From assembly GCA_030540075.1 (NCBI GenBank), contig JAUNWX010000014.1, forward strand, positions 1 through 47,803: a stretch of DNA of 47,803 nucleotides, read 5' to 3'. The translations under genes were made by a program, and so were the position numbers. Origin of the DNA: Lachnospiraceae bacterium. GTDB taxonomy: Bacteria > Bacillota > Clostridia > Lachnospirales > Lachnospiraceae. Below the pieces are notes generated by a model. It did no database searches and had not been told where the DNA came from. It saw nothing but the letters and a program-made list of their open reading frames with translations. The number at the start of each line of letters is the position of its first letter. Positions within the stretch are counted from its first letter, which is position 1. Of the stretch, positions 26,328 to 34,716 are shown in pieces.

Positions 26328-27302
26328 CTAGAATCGGTGTCCGCGCAGGAAGTCCTCTGCCTTCATACGCTTCTTGCCCTCGAGCTGCAGCTCCCGGATG
26401 CGAAGCGCACCGTGGCCACAGCGCACCACCAGCATCTTCTGGTCGGCATAGACATGACCGGCCTTCGTGCCCTCCGGCATCGTCGTATCCCGCTCCGGCA
26501 TCATCACCGCCACCTCCGGCAGCGGATACAGCTTACAGTCTTCGTCGGTCAGCACATCGGCATCCCAGAGCTTCAGCTGCTTCCCGCCGAGGAAGCTGTA
26601 GGCGGACGGCCACGGATTGAGTCCGCGGATCTTCCGCTCGATGACCACGGCATCCTCCGTCCAGTCGATGCGTCCGGAGGTCTTCGTGAAAAGCCCGACC
26701 TTCGTCGCCTGCGATGCATCCTGTGCGACCGGCGTGATCCTGCCGGCCTCGAGCCCCTCGAGTGTCTCCACGATGAGTTCCCCGCCGAGCTTCGCCAGCT
26801 TATCGAAGAGCGAACCGCCGGTCTCCTTCGCCTCGAGCGGAATCCGCTTCATCATCAGGATATCACCGGTATCGAGGCCCTCGTCCATCTGCATGGTCGT
26901 GACACCCGACTCGGCATCGCCATTCAGCACGGCCCACTGCACCGGTGCCGCACCACGGTACTTCGGAAGCAGCGAAGCGTGAACATTGACACAGCCATAC
27001 TTCGGAATCTCGAGGATATCCTTCGGCAGGATCTGACCAAACGCGGTCACCACGATCACATCCGGTGCGAGCGCACACATCTCTTCCTTCAGCGCCTCAT
27101 CCTTCCGGATCCGCTCCGGGGTCGCCACGGCGATTCCATAGCTCTCCGCCGCGATACGCACATCACTCTTCTGTGCCTCGCCATGCCGTCCCTTCGGTCG
27201 ATCCGGCTGCGTAATCACAAGCGGGATCTCATAGCCCGCCTTCACCAGTGCATCGAGCGTCGCCACCGCAAAATCCGGTGTTCCCATGAAAATAACCTTC
27301 AC
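26328..27302 (-). CDS. fmt: Methionyl-tRNA formyltransferase
   Basis: Transfers a formyl group from 10-formyl-THF to Met-tRNAi for translation initiation. The 324-residue protein has the catalytic residues Asn106, His108 (NVHASLLPKYRGAAPVQWA) and Asp144 (MDEGLDTGD), then a C-terminal OB-type tRNA-binding domain with an insert of about 25 residues near 255-282. The GTG start has GGAGG seven bases upstream. It lies 12 bases after def, which later removes the formyl group, and fhs upstream supplies the cofactor. Confidence 0.97.
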   Translation of the reverse strand: MKVIFMGTPDFAVATLDALVKAGYEIPLVITQPDRPKGRHGEAQKSDVRIAAESYGIAVATPERIRKDEALKEEMCALAPDVIVVTAFGQILPKDILEIPKYGCVNVHASLLPKYRGAAPVQWAVLNGDAESGVTTMQMDEGLDTGDILMMKRIPLEAKETGGSLFDKLAKLGGELIVETLEGLEAGRITPVAQDASQATKVGLFTKTSGRIDWTEDAVVIERKIRGLNPWPSAYSFLGGKQLKLWDADVLTDEDCKLYPLPEVAVMMPERDTTMPEGTKAGHVYADQKMLVVRCGHGALRIRELQLEGKKRMKAEDFLRGHRF

Positions 27303-27314
27303 CTCACACCTCCA

Positions 27315-27818
27315 TTACTCGAAATCCTCGAACTCCTCCTCGTCGAGGCTCTCGTAGTCTACCTCCTCGAGCTCCCCCTCGACCTTCGAGGTGTAGAGGA
27401 TACCGTGCAGGTGGTCGTTCTCGTGCGCCATCGCACGTGCGAGCAGGCCCTCACAGTCAAAGGCATACGGCTGCATGTTCGCATCGAGTGCCTCGACATG
27501 CACCTTCATCGCTCTCGTGACGATGCCCTGCTTGCCCGGTACGGACAGACAGCCCTCGTCACCGGTCTGGGTCTCGTCGCCAATCGGGGTCACCGTCGGA
27601 TTGATGCAGATATAGCGCTGACCATCACCGATATCGATGACGAACAGCTGACGAAGGATGCCGACCTGCGGTGCCGCGAGTCCGACACCATTGGCCGCAT
27701 ACATGGTCTCAAACATATCGTTGATGAGGTCGACGGTACGATCCGTTACGGCCTTCAGCGGCTTGCACTCCTTCTCCAGAATCGGGTCTCCAATTTCACG
27801 AATGGTTCTTAATGCCAT
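27315..27818 (-). CDS. def: Peptide deformylase
   Basis: Metal enzyme that removes N-formyl groups from nascent proteins. All three motifs are present: GVGLAAPQ at 44-51, EGCLS with metal ligand Cys90, and HENDH with His132, Glu133 and His136. The 167 residues end in an acidic tail of about 20 residues (mainly Glu and Asp) that is not part of the catalytic core. AGGAG precedes the ATG, 13 bases after priA. Confidence 0.97.
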   Translation of the reverse strand: MALRTIREIGDPILEKECKPLKAVTDRTVDLINDMFETMYAANGVGLAAPQVGILRQLFVIDIGDGQRYICINPTVTPIGDETQTGDEGCLSVPGKQGIVTRAMKVHVEALDANMQPYAFDCEGLLARAMAHENDHLHGILYTSKVEGELEEVDYESLDEEEFEDFE

Positions 27819-27831
27819 AATACTCTCCTAA

Positions 27832-29832
27832 CTACTGTAAATCATAATTCAACAGCACGAGTCCGCGACGGTCGTGCTGACGTACACGTTCGGTAAAACG
27901 ATCCCGTAACCTGATGATTATATCATGGGACGGGTGTTTGATATAGACGATTTTTCGATAGACATCGTTGATCCGGTAGACCGAGGCCTCGAGCGGCCCG
28001 ATCAGCTCCGCGCCCTCCGCACTGCAGTCGAGCTGGAAGCCCTCCGCCGCAGCGGCACTCACCATGGAGAGGAAGTCCTCATCCTTGCTGGCGAGCTGGA
28101 TCGTCATGAGGCGCTCCGTCGGCGGATAGCCCATCAGCTTTCGGAAGCGGAACTCCTTCTCATAGAAGGCCTTGTAGTCCTGCCGCTTCGACAGCACGAT
28201 CGCATAGTGGTCCGGCTGATAGGTCTGGATGATGACCGTACCGGCCTGCGCGCCCCGTCCTGCCCGCCCGGCCGCCTGGGTCAGCAGCTGGAAGGTACGC
28301 TCCGAGGCCTTGAAGTCCGGTGCCGAAAGATTGAGGTCCGCAGCGATCAGCCCGACCAATGTCACATCCGGGAAGTCGTGCCCCTTTACGATCATCTGGG
28401 TGCCGATCAGGATGTCTGCCTGGTGTTTCCGGAACTTCTCGAGGATACGTTCGTGGTCTCCCTTCCGCTTCGTCGTGTCCGCATCCATACGGAGCACCGA
28501 CGCCGTCGGAAAGACCTTCTTCACATAGCTCTCGAGCTTCTCCGTACCGAAGCCGAAGGGCGCGAGGTACGGGCTGCCGCAGCTCGGACAGAGCTTCATG
28601 AGCCGTGTCTGGTAGCCACAGTAGTGACAGCGCAGGGAACCATCCCGGTGCAGGGTCAGGGTGATATCGCAGTGCGGGCACTTCAGCGCCTCACCGCAGC
28701 TCCGACAGGACACAAAATTCGAGTAGCCGCGCCGGTTCATAAAGAGCATGATCTGCTCCTTCTTCCCGAGCTTCTCCTGCATGAGCGTATAGAGCCGCTC
28801 CGAGAGGATGCTCCGGTTTCCCTTCGCCAGCTCCTCCCGGAGGTCGATGATCTCCGTCTCCGCCAGCTGCGCGCCGACATGGGCCCGCTCCAGCAGCTCG
28901 AGCAGCTGCACCTCGCCCCGGAGGGCGGCACTGTAGATCGTCAGCGACGGCGTCGCGGAGCCATAAAGCACCGGACAGCCTGCGAGACGCGCCCGCTCAT
29001 ACGCGACATCCCGCGTCTCGTAGCGAGGTGCCGTCTCCGACTTGTACGCCGACTCATGCTCCTCGTCCATGATGATGAGCCCGAGGCGCTCGAACGGCGC
29101 AAACACTGCCGAGCGTGGTCCGATGAGGACATTGACCTCACCGCGCTCGCACTTCGTATACTGCTCGAAGCGCTCGCCGATGCTCATCCGGGAGTTAAGG
29201 ATCGCGACCCGGCCCTGAAAGCGGGTCGATACACGGCGCACCGTCTGGTAGGTGAGCGAGATCTCCGGGATCAGCAGGATCACCTGATCCCCGCGCCGGA
29301 TCACCTCGTCCATGATGTGGAGGTAGACCTCGGTCTTCCCGGATCCCGTGATGCCGTGCAGCAGGTAACGCGGCGAAGAACCTCTATTATGATACCCGGT
29401 GATGACCGCTTCCGCGGCCCGCGCCTGAGCCGGATTCAGATCGTGGTACTCATCCTGCTCGTTCTGGTACATGCGGATCGGATCGATACGGCGGGCGTTC
29501 TTTCGCACGGTCCGGCGCACCGGCAGCACCGTCTTCAGACACTGGTTCATCGTCGTCCCGTATTCGGTCGACATCCAGGCGGCGAGGTGGATGAGCTGCT
29601 CCTGCACGGAGATGGCATCCGGAATCACCGCGGCGATGTCCTTCACCTTCGACGGATCATAGTCGAAGGTTTCCCGAAGACCGACGACGTAGCCGGTTTT
29701 CTCCGCATTGGACGCACCAAAGGGGATCGTGACACGATCCCCTACGTGAAGGTCCATGCCCTCCGGAATGTGATAGGTATAGGCACGGTCCAGTGCTTCA
29801 TTTGTGATGTCAATGATGATTTCTGCGTACAT
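27832..29832 (-). CDS. priA: Primosomal protein N' (replication restart helicase PriA)
   Basis: Superfamily 2 helicase that restarts stalled replication forks. The 666-residue protein has the N-terminal 3'-end DNA-binding domain (1-100), Walker A GITGSGKTE at about 160-168, DEEH as Walker B, GSATPS, and eight zinc-binding cysteines in CRSCG, CPHC, CHYCG and CPSCG (about 376-420), then helicase motifs GTQMIVKGHDF and QAAGRAGRG. It is somewhat shorter than E. coli PriA, as usual in this group. Its ATG shares one base with the murF stop codon. Confidence 0.97.
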   Translation of the reverse strand: MYAEIIIDITNEALDRAYTYHIPEGMDLHVGDRVTIPFGASNAEKTGYVVGLRETFDYDPSKVKDIAAVIPDAISVQEQLIHLAAWMSTEYGTTMNQCLKTVLPVRRTVRKNARRIDPIRMYQNEQDEYHDLNPAQARAAEAVITGYHNRGSSPRYLLHGITGSGKTEVYLHIMDEVIRRGDQVILLIPEISLTYQTVRRVSTRFQGRVAILNSRMSIGERFEQYTKCERGEVNVLIGPRSAVFAPFERLGLIIMDEEHESAYKSETAPRYETRDVAYERARLAGCPVLYGSATPSLTIYSAALRGEVQLLELLERAHVGAQLAETEIIDLREELAKGNRSILSERLYTLMQEKLGKKEQIMLFMNRRGYSNFVSCRSCGEALKCPHCDITLTLHRDGSLRCHYCGYQTRLMKLCPSCGSPYLAPFGFGTEKLESYVKKVFPTASVLRMDADTTKRKGDHERILEKFRKHQADILIGTQMIVKGHDFPDVTLVGLIAADLNLSAPDFKASERTFQLLTQAAGRAGRGAQAGTVIIQTYQPDHYAIVLSKRQDYKAFYEKEFRFRKLMGYPPTERLMTIQLASKDEDFLSMVSAAAAEGFQLDCSAEGAELIGPLEASVYRINDVYRKIVYIKHPSHDIIIRLRDRFTERVRQHDRRGLVLLNYDLQ

Positions 29833-31181
29833 CAGCGCTGTTCCTGTCTGAAGTCACGCACGATCTCGGACAGCTTCATGCTGTTCGAGCCCTTGAAGAG
29901 GATGACATCCCCGCTGCAGGCGATGGCGTGAAGGGTGTTGCGGAGCTCCTCGAGATCCGTGAAGTACTCGATCGTCGGCATGCTGCGCGCAGCCTCGTCC
30001 CCGATCGGCTTATGCGGTTCGGCAACCGCATTCCGTATACCCTCGCCGATCGCAACGGCGCGCTCTCCATACAGGAAGACCGCATCGATCGGCAGGGTTG
30101 CAAGGTAGCTTCCGACCTCGCGATGGTAGTCCAGCGTCTTTTCACCGAGCTCGAGCATATCGGCGAGCACCGCGATGTGCCGTTTTCCCTCGAGGGAGGC
30201 GAGGGCCTCGAGCCCTGCCTTCATGGATGCCGGGGATGCGTTATAGGCATCATCGATGATGAGGACGCCCTCCTTCGTGCGGAAGGTCGCTCCACGACCG
30301 GCGAGCCCGGAGAAGTTCTCGAGCGCATGCTGCGCGGCTGCCTCATCGACACCGAGCGCCGTCGCGATGTGCATCGCGGCCGAGGCATTCTGAAGCATAT
30401 GGCTGCCCTTCACCAGGAGATGAAGATCATAATCCTTCATTTCATAGCTGCGGAGCTCAACCGTCTGCGCCGTCGCGATACCGAAGGCATGAATCTCATC
30501 GAGCGTGACCTTCGAAAGGATCGCGTCGTCCATGTTGAGGTAGAGCGCACCGCCCTCTCGCATGCCGTCGAGGATATGCAGCTTCTCCCGCAGGATGTTC
30601 TCCTGGGTCTTCAGCTGCTCGATGTGCGCGATGCCGATGTTCGTCATGACCGCCATATCGACACAGGCGATCTGCGCGATCCGGGTCATCTCGCCCGGCT
30701 CGGACATGCCGAGCTCAATCACCGCCGCCTCCGCGCCGGAGCGCGCCATCTGGAACATGGTGATCGGTACGCCCACCTGGGAGTTTGCATTGCCCGCCGT
30801 CTGGAAGACCTTCTTTCCGGCCGCGATGGCGGTGGCGATCATGCTGCGGGTCGTGGTCTTGCCGACCGAGCCGGTGACACCGATGACGGTGCCGTGGAAC
30901 TTCTTCCGCTCCATGTAGCCGATCTCCTGCAGCGCCTTCGTCGTGTCCGGGACCTGATAGAAGCGGACCGCCGGATGCTTCGCCTGCATCGCCTCGATCG
31001 GACGGGAGCTCAGCACTGCGACCGCACCATTCGCGATGGCCATATCGATATAATCATGTCCGTCGCTGTGCTCACCGATGATCGGTACGAAGAGGGCATG
31101 CTGCATTTTCTTACGTGAGTCGAGCACGATCTCCTCGATGCCCTCGTCACTGAATCCGAAACTGATATCCGCTGTGTTCAT
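29832..31181 (-). CDS. murF: UDP-N-acetylmuramoyl-tripeptide--D-alanyl-D-alanine ligase
   Basis: Adds D-Ala-D-Ala to the UDP-MurNAc-tripeptide, the last cytoplasmic step of stem-peptide synthesis. The 449-residue Mur ligase has the ATP loop GVTGSVGKTTT at about 102-112, NIGIAHIEQ, and the C-terminal-domain motif DDAYNASPASM. I chose the ATG at 31181 because GGAG lies six bases upstream; the ATG four codons earlier is inside the leader of that site. It is followed by priA with a one-base overlap and preceded by murE after 109 bases that contain a 9-bp inverted repeat. Confidence 0.96.
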   Translation of the reverse strand: MNTADISFGFSDEGIEEIVLDSRKKMQHALFVPIIGEHSDGHDYIDMAIANGAVAVLSSRPIEAMQAKHPAVRFYQVPDTTKALQEIGYMERKKFHGTVIGVTGSVGKTTTRSMIATAIAAGKKVFQTAGNANSQVGVPITMFQMARSGAEAAVIELGMSEPGEMTRIAQIACVDMAVMTNIGIAHIEQLKTQENILREKLHILDGMREGGALYLNMDDAILSKVTLDEIHAFGIATAQTVELRSYEMKDYDLHLLVKGSHMLQNASAAMHIATALGVDEAAAQHALENFSGLAGRGATFRTKEGVLIIDDAYNASPASMKAGLEALASLEGKRHIAVLADMLELGEKTLDYHREVGSYLATLPIDAVFLYGERAVAIGEGIRNAVAEPHKPIGDEAARSMPTIEYFTDLEELRNTLHAIACSGDVILFKGSNSMKLSEIVRDFRQEQR

Positions 31182-31237
31182 AATGTTCTCCATGAAAGTC
31201 TGTACTGCAGGTCTATGATGAAATGCTGCATCACGCT

Positions 31238-31266
31238 ATGCCCGGGGCTGTGATCCGCCCGGGCAT
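31238..31266 (-). other. GC-rich inverted repeat between murE and murF
   Basis: Arms ATGCCCGGG (31238-31246) and CCCGGGCAT (31258-31266) form a 9-bp stem with an 11-nt loop. No T-tract follows on the minus strand, so it is more likely an mRNA processing or stability element than a terminator. Confidence 0.5.
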
Positions 31267-31290
31267 GAAAGCCGGCGATGCCCGCCGCGG

Positions 31291-32784
31291 TCAAAGCTGA
31301 TACTTCGCTGCGGTCTCGAGGATGACCTCGCGGTCGAGGAAGTGGGTACGTACGCCCTTCACCTCCTGGTAGTCCTCATGTCCCTTTCCGATGACGGCGA
31401 TCATGTCGCCCTTCTCCGCGTGGGTCATCGCATACTCGATGGCCTCGCGACGGTCCGGGATCTCGACATAGTTGCCGCCCGCCGGCACGAGGGTGGACTT
31501 GATGTCCGCGATGATGTCCGTCGTCTCCTCGTCACGGGAATTATCCGCGGTCAGAATGCTGAGATCCGCGAACTCAGCCGCCGCCTTCCCCATGCCGTAA
31601 CGACGGTCCTTCGCACGGTTGCCGCCGCAGCCGAAGACCACAACGAGACGCTTCGGCTGGAGCTCCCGCAGGGTGCTGAGCAGGTTTTCCATCGCCATCT
31701 CGTTGTGCGCGTAGTCGACGAGCACCGACATCGTGTCGTTCTTAAAGACGATCTGGGTACGTCCGTCGACGTGCACGCGCCGGAAGGCGCTCATGATCGC
31801 GCGATGCGGGATCCCGATCAGCGACAGTACGGAAATCGCGGCCATCGCATTGTAGACATTGTACTTCCCGGGCAGATCCATCTGTATCTCGAGTTCCGTG
31901 TGGCCACTTACATCGAAGCTGATCCCGACGAAATCCGGACGGTTGACATGGACGATGTTGTCGGCCATGAAGTCGGCCGTGCGGTCGATCGCATAGGTGA
32001 ACATCTTGCACGGCGCAGCGGCGAGGAGCTCATCCGCATAATCCGCATCGAGGTTGATGATGCCGACACAGGACTGTTTGAAGATGCAGCTCTTATAGTA
32101 CTTGTACTCCTCGAAATCCGCGTGCTCGTTCGGGCCGATGTGATCCGGCTCGATATTCGTGAAGATGCCGTAGTCGAAGGTAATCGCATCGACACGGTGA
32201 AGCTTGAAGGCCTGGCTGGAGGCTTCCATCACGACGTAATCACAGCCCTCATCCCGCATCATGCGGAAGTAGTGCTGGAGATCATAGGACTCCGGCGTCG
32301 TGTTCTTCGTCGGCAGGTGATGACCGCAGTACTCGACACCGGTCGTACCGATGCAGCCGACCTTCTCGCCGGCGTCCTCGAGGATCTGCTGGATCATGTG
32401 TGCGGTGGTCGTCTTGCCCTTCGTTCCGGTGATGGCGATGACCGTCATCTCCCGGCTCGGATGACCGAAACGTGCCGCACTGAGCGCCGCGAGGGACGCA
32501 CGCGCGTTCTCGACACGGATGATCGCAACCTCGTCCGGTACCGTCGCGAGATCGAGCCCGAATTCGAAAGGATCCTCCTCGATCACGATGGCCTGACAGC
32601 CCTGTGCGATGACCGCCGGGATGAAACGGTGTGCATCGACATTCGCACCCTTCATCGCATTGAAGGCGGTCCCCTCCACTGCTTTTCTCGAATCAAACAC
32701 GACCTCATGGACCTCCGGACCCGAAGGCTCACCATGCATGGTCTCATACTGTATGTCACTCAGCCAGTCTATAAATTTCGCCAT
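31291..32784 (-). CDS. murE: MurE-family UDP-MurNAc-tripeptide synthetase
   Basis: Adds the third residue to UDP-MurNAc-L-Ala-D-Glu. The 497-residue protein has the ATP loop TGTKGKTTT (about 118-126), NTTPESYDLQ and the C-terminal GKGHEDYQ. It departs from standard MurE at fixed points: MEASSQ replaces the usual EVSSH, VDGR replaces VPGR, and the amino-acid selection motif is DNSR (414-417) instead of DNPR. The retained arginine would favour meso-diaminopimelate, but this is inference. It may be the divergent second MurE paralogue found in some Clostridia, so a canonical murE could exist elsewhere. Only a weak GAGA site precedes the ATG. Confidence 0.85.
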   Translation of the reverse strand: MAKFIDWLSDIQYETMHGEPSGPEVHEVVFDSRKAVEGTAFNAMKGANVDAHRFIPAVIAQGCQAIVIEEDPFEFGLDLATVPDEVAIIRVENARASLAALSAARFGHPSREMTVIAITGTKGKTTTAHMIQQILEDAGEKVGCIGTTGVEYCGHHLPTKNTTPESYDLQHYFRMMRDEGCDYVVMEASSQAFKLHRVDAITFDYGIFTNIEPDHIGPNEHADFEEYKYYKSCIFKQSCVGIINLDADYADELLAAAPCKMFTYAIDRTADFMADNIVHVNRPDFVGISFDVSGHTELEIQMDLPGKYNVYNAMAAISVLSLIGIPHRAIMSAFRRVHVDGRTQIVFKNDTMSVLVDYAHNEMAMENLLSTLRELQPKRLVVVFGCGGNRAKDRRYGMGKAAAEFADLSILTADNSRDEETTDIIADIKSTLVPAGGNYVEIPDRREAIEYAMTHAEKGDMIAVIGKGHEDYQEVKGVRTHFLDREVILETAAKYQL

Positions 32785-32828
32785 AATTTTCTCTTTTCGT
32801 CTCTAAAACTTAAATCAATCAGTGATTC

Positions 32829-32879
32829 AGAGGACCGACAACAGGAAACACCGTACTGCGTTTCTGTTGCCGGTCCTCT
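32829..32879 (-). terminator. Long hairpin after fhs
   Basis: A stem of about 20 bp with one G-U pair and one bulge (32829-32849 with 32860-32879, loop of 10) begins 15 bases past the fhs stop. There is no T-tract, so termination efficiency is uncertain; it lies upstream of murE and may separate the two units. Confidence 0.55.
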
Positions 32880-32893
32880 GGCGTCACTGGTTA

Positions 32894-34561
32894 TCAGAAG
32901 AGTCCGGTGATCTTTCCGTCCTGCACATCGATGCCAAACGCCGCCGGCTTCTTCGGAAGGCCCGGCATGGTCATGATGTCACCGGTGAGGCAGACCACGA
33001 AGCCGGCACCCGCCGAAACATAAGCATCCCGAACCGTGATACGGAAGCCGGTCGGACGGCCGAGCTTCTTCGCATCGTCGCTCAGGCTGTACTGGGTCTT
33101 CGCCATGCAGACCGGAACCTGACCGAAGCCGAGCTCGGTGAGCTTGTCGAGGGCCTTCCGTGCCTTCGGCTCATAGTTCACGCCATCCGCACCGTAGATC
33201 TTCGTCGCCACGGCCTCGATCTTCTGATAGAGATTATCCTCGAGCTTCTGTACCGGCGTGAAGTGTGCTTCCTTCTTCTCGAGGGTCGCAAGCAGGGTCT
33301 TCGCCAGCTCGACGCCGCCCTTGCCGCCTTCCCCATGTACCTTGGAGAGGGCGAACTCTGCACCGCGCTCGCGGCAGAAGTTCTCGACAAACTGAAGCTC
33401 CGCCTCGGTATCCGTCGCGAACTGGTTGATGGCCACGACGACCGGGATGCCATAGCTCTGCAGGTTCTCGATGTGCTTCTCGAGGTTTACGATGCCCTTT
33501 GCGAGTGCATCGAGGTTCTCGGCAGCGAGCTCGGTCTTCGGCACACCACCGTTGTACTTCAGTGCACGTACCGTAGCGACGAGTACCGCCGCATCCGGCT
33601 GGAAGCCGGCCATCTGGCACTTGATATCGAAGAACTTCTCGGCACCGAGATCGGCGCCGAAGCCGGCCTCGGTTACGGCGATGTCACCGAGCTTCAGTGC
33701 GAAGCGGGTCGCCTGTACGGAGTTACAGCCATGGGCGATGTTTGCGAACGGGCCGCCGTGAACGAGGGCCATGTTGTGCTCGAGGGTCTGGATGATGTTC
33801 GGTTTGATGGCATCCTTCAGGAGTGCAGCCATGGAGCCGACTGCCTGCAGATCCGCGGCCGTCACCGGCTTCCCGTCGATATCGTATGCCACGATGATGC
33901 GGGCGAGACGTTTCTTGAGATCCTCCATATCGTCTGCAAGGCAGAGGATCGCCATGATCTCGGACGCCACGGTGATGACGAAATGATCCTCACGTACGAC
34001 ACCATCCGCCTTTCCGCCGAGACCGATCACGATGTTTCGGAGCTGACGATCGTTCATATCGACGCAGCGCTTCCAGTTGATGGCCTTCAGGTCGATGCGA
34101 AGCTCGTTGCCCTGCTTGATATGGTTATCAAGGAGTGCGGCGAGCAGGTTGTTTGCACTCGTGATGGCATGGAAGTCACCCGTAAAATGAAGGTTTAGAT
34201 CCTCCATCGGAACGACCTGGGCATATCCGCCACCGGCCGCGCCACCCTTGATGCCGAAGCACGGTCCGAGGGACGGCTCACGCAGTGCGACCACGGTCTT
34301 CTTTCCAAGCAGATTCAGTGCATCGGCGAGACCGATCGATGTGGTGGTCTTGCCCTCACCGGCCGGTGTCGGATTGATCGCGGTGACCAGAACGAGCTTT
34401 CCGTTCGGACGATCCTTGATCTTATCCCAGAGATCGTCGCTCAGCTTCGCCTTGTACTTTCCGTACTGCTCGAGTTCATCCGCCTCGATACCATACGCAG
34501 CCGCTACGTCTGTGATGCGATTCATCGTAGATTCCTGTGCAATCTCAATATCAGACTTCAT
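32894..34561 (-). CDS. fhs: Formate--tetrahydrofolate ligase
   Basis: ATP-dependent synthesis of 10-formyl-THF from formate, feeding purines, formyl-Met-tRNA and, in acetogens, the Wood-Ljungdahl pathway. The 555 residues match the family length; the ATP loop [10 protein letters not shown] is at about 65-74, followed by [21 protein letters not shown] and the [18 protein letters not shown] segment. AGAGG precedes the ATG. It stands between ftsK and murE with its own 155-base upstream gap, where I find a short palindrome (AGGGGCAGGCCCCT) but no clear promoter. Whether the organism is acetogenic cannot be judged from this gene. Confidence 0.97.
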   Translation of the reverse strand: MKSDIEIAQESTMNRITDVAAAYGIEADELEQYGKYKAKLSDDLWDKIKDRPNGKLVLVTAINPTPAGEGKTTTSIGLADALNLLGKKTVVALREPSLGPCFGIKGGAAGGGYAQVVPMEDLNLHFTGDFHAITSANNLLAALLDNHIKQGNELRIDLKAINWKRCVDMNDRQLRNIVIGLGGKADGVVREDHFVITVASEIMAILCLADDMEDLKKRLARIIVAYDIDGKPVTAADLQAVGSMAALLKDAIKPNIIQTLEHNMALVHGGPFANIAHGCNSVQATRFALKLGDIAVTEAGFGADLGAEKFFDIKCQMAGFQPDAAVLVATVRALKYNGGVPKTELAAENLDALAKGIVNLEKHIENLQSYGIPVVVAINQFATDTEAELQFVENFCRERGAEFALSKVHGEGGKGGVELAKTLLATLEKKEAHFTPVQKLEDNLYQKIEAVATKIYGADGVNYEPKARKALDKLTELGFGQVPVCMAKTQYSLSDDAKKLGRPTGFRITVRDAYVSAGAGFVVCLTGDIMTMPGLPKKPAAFGIDVQDGKITGLF

Positions 34562-34716
34562 CTCTTACCTCTTTCTCTCATAGCCTTTAGTGTCTATATT
34601 TCGAGGGGCAGGCCCCTGAAAAACAGTGTATCCTTGGTTCCCGTCTCGTTTCGGAAGGACAATGCTTCCGGCAGAGCATCTTCACGCTCCATCCGCTGTA
34701 CGGACGACCGGTGACC

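Noticed and set aside
27925-29931. Open frame of 668 codons on the plus strand
   Set aside because: It is antisense to priA, which has complete helicase and zinc motifs. GC-rich codon use on the minus strand leaves few stops opposite. The translated product has no recognisable domains.
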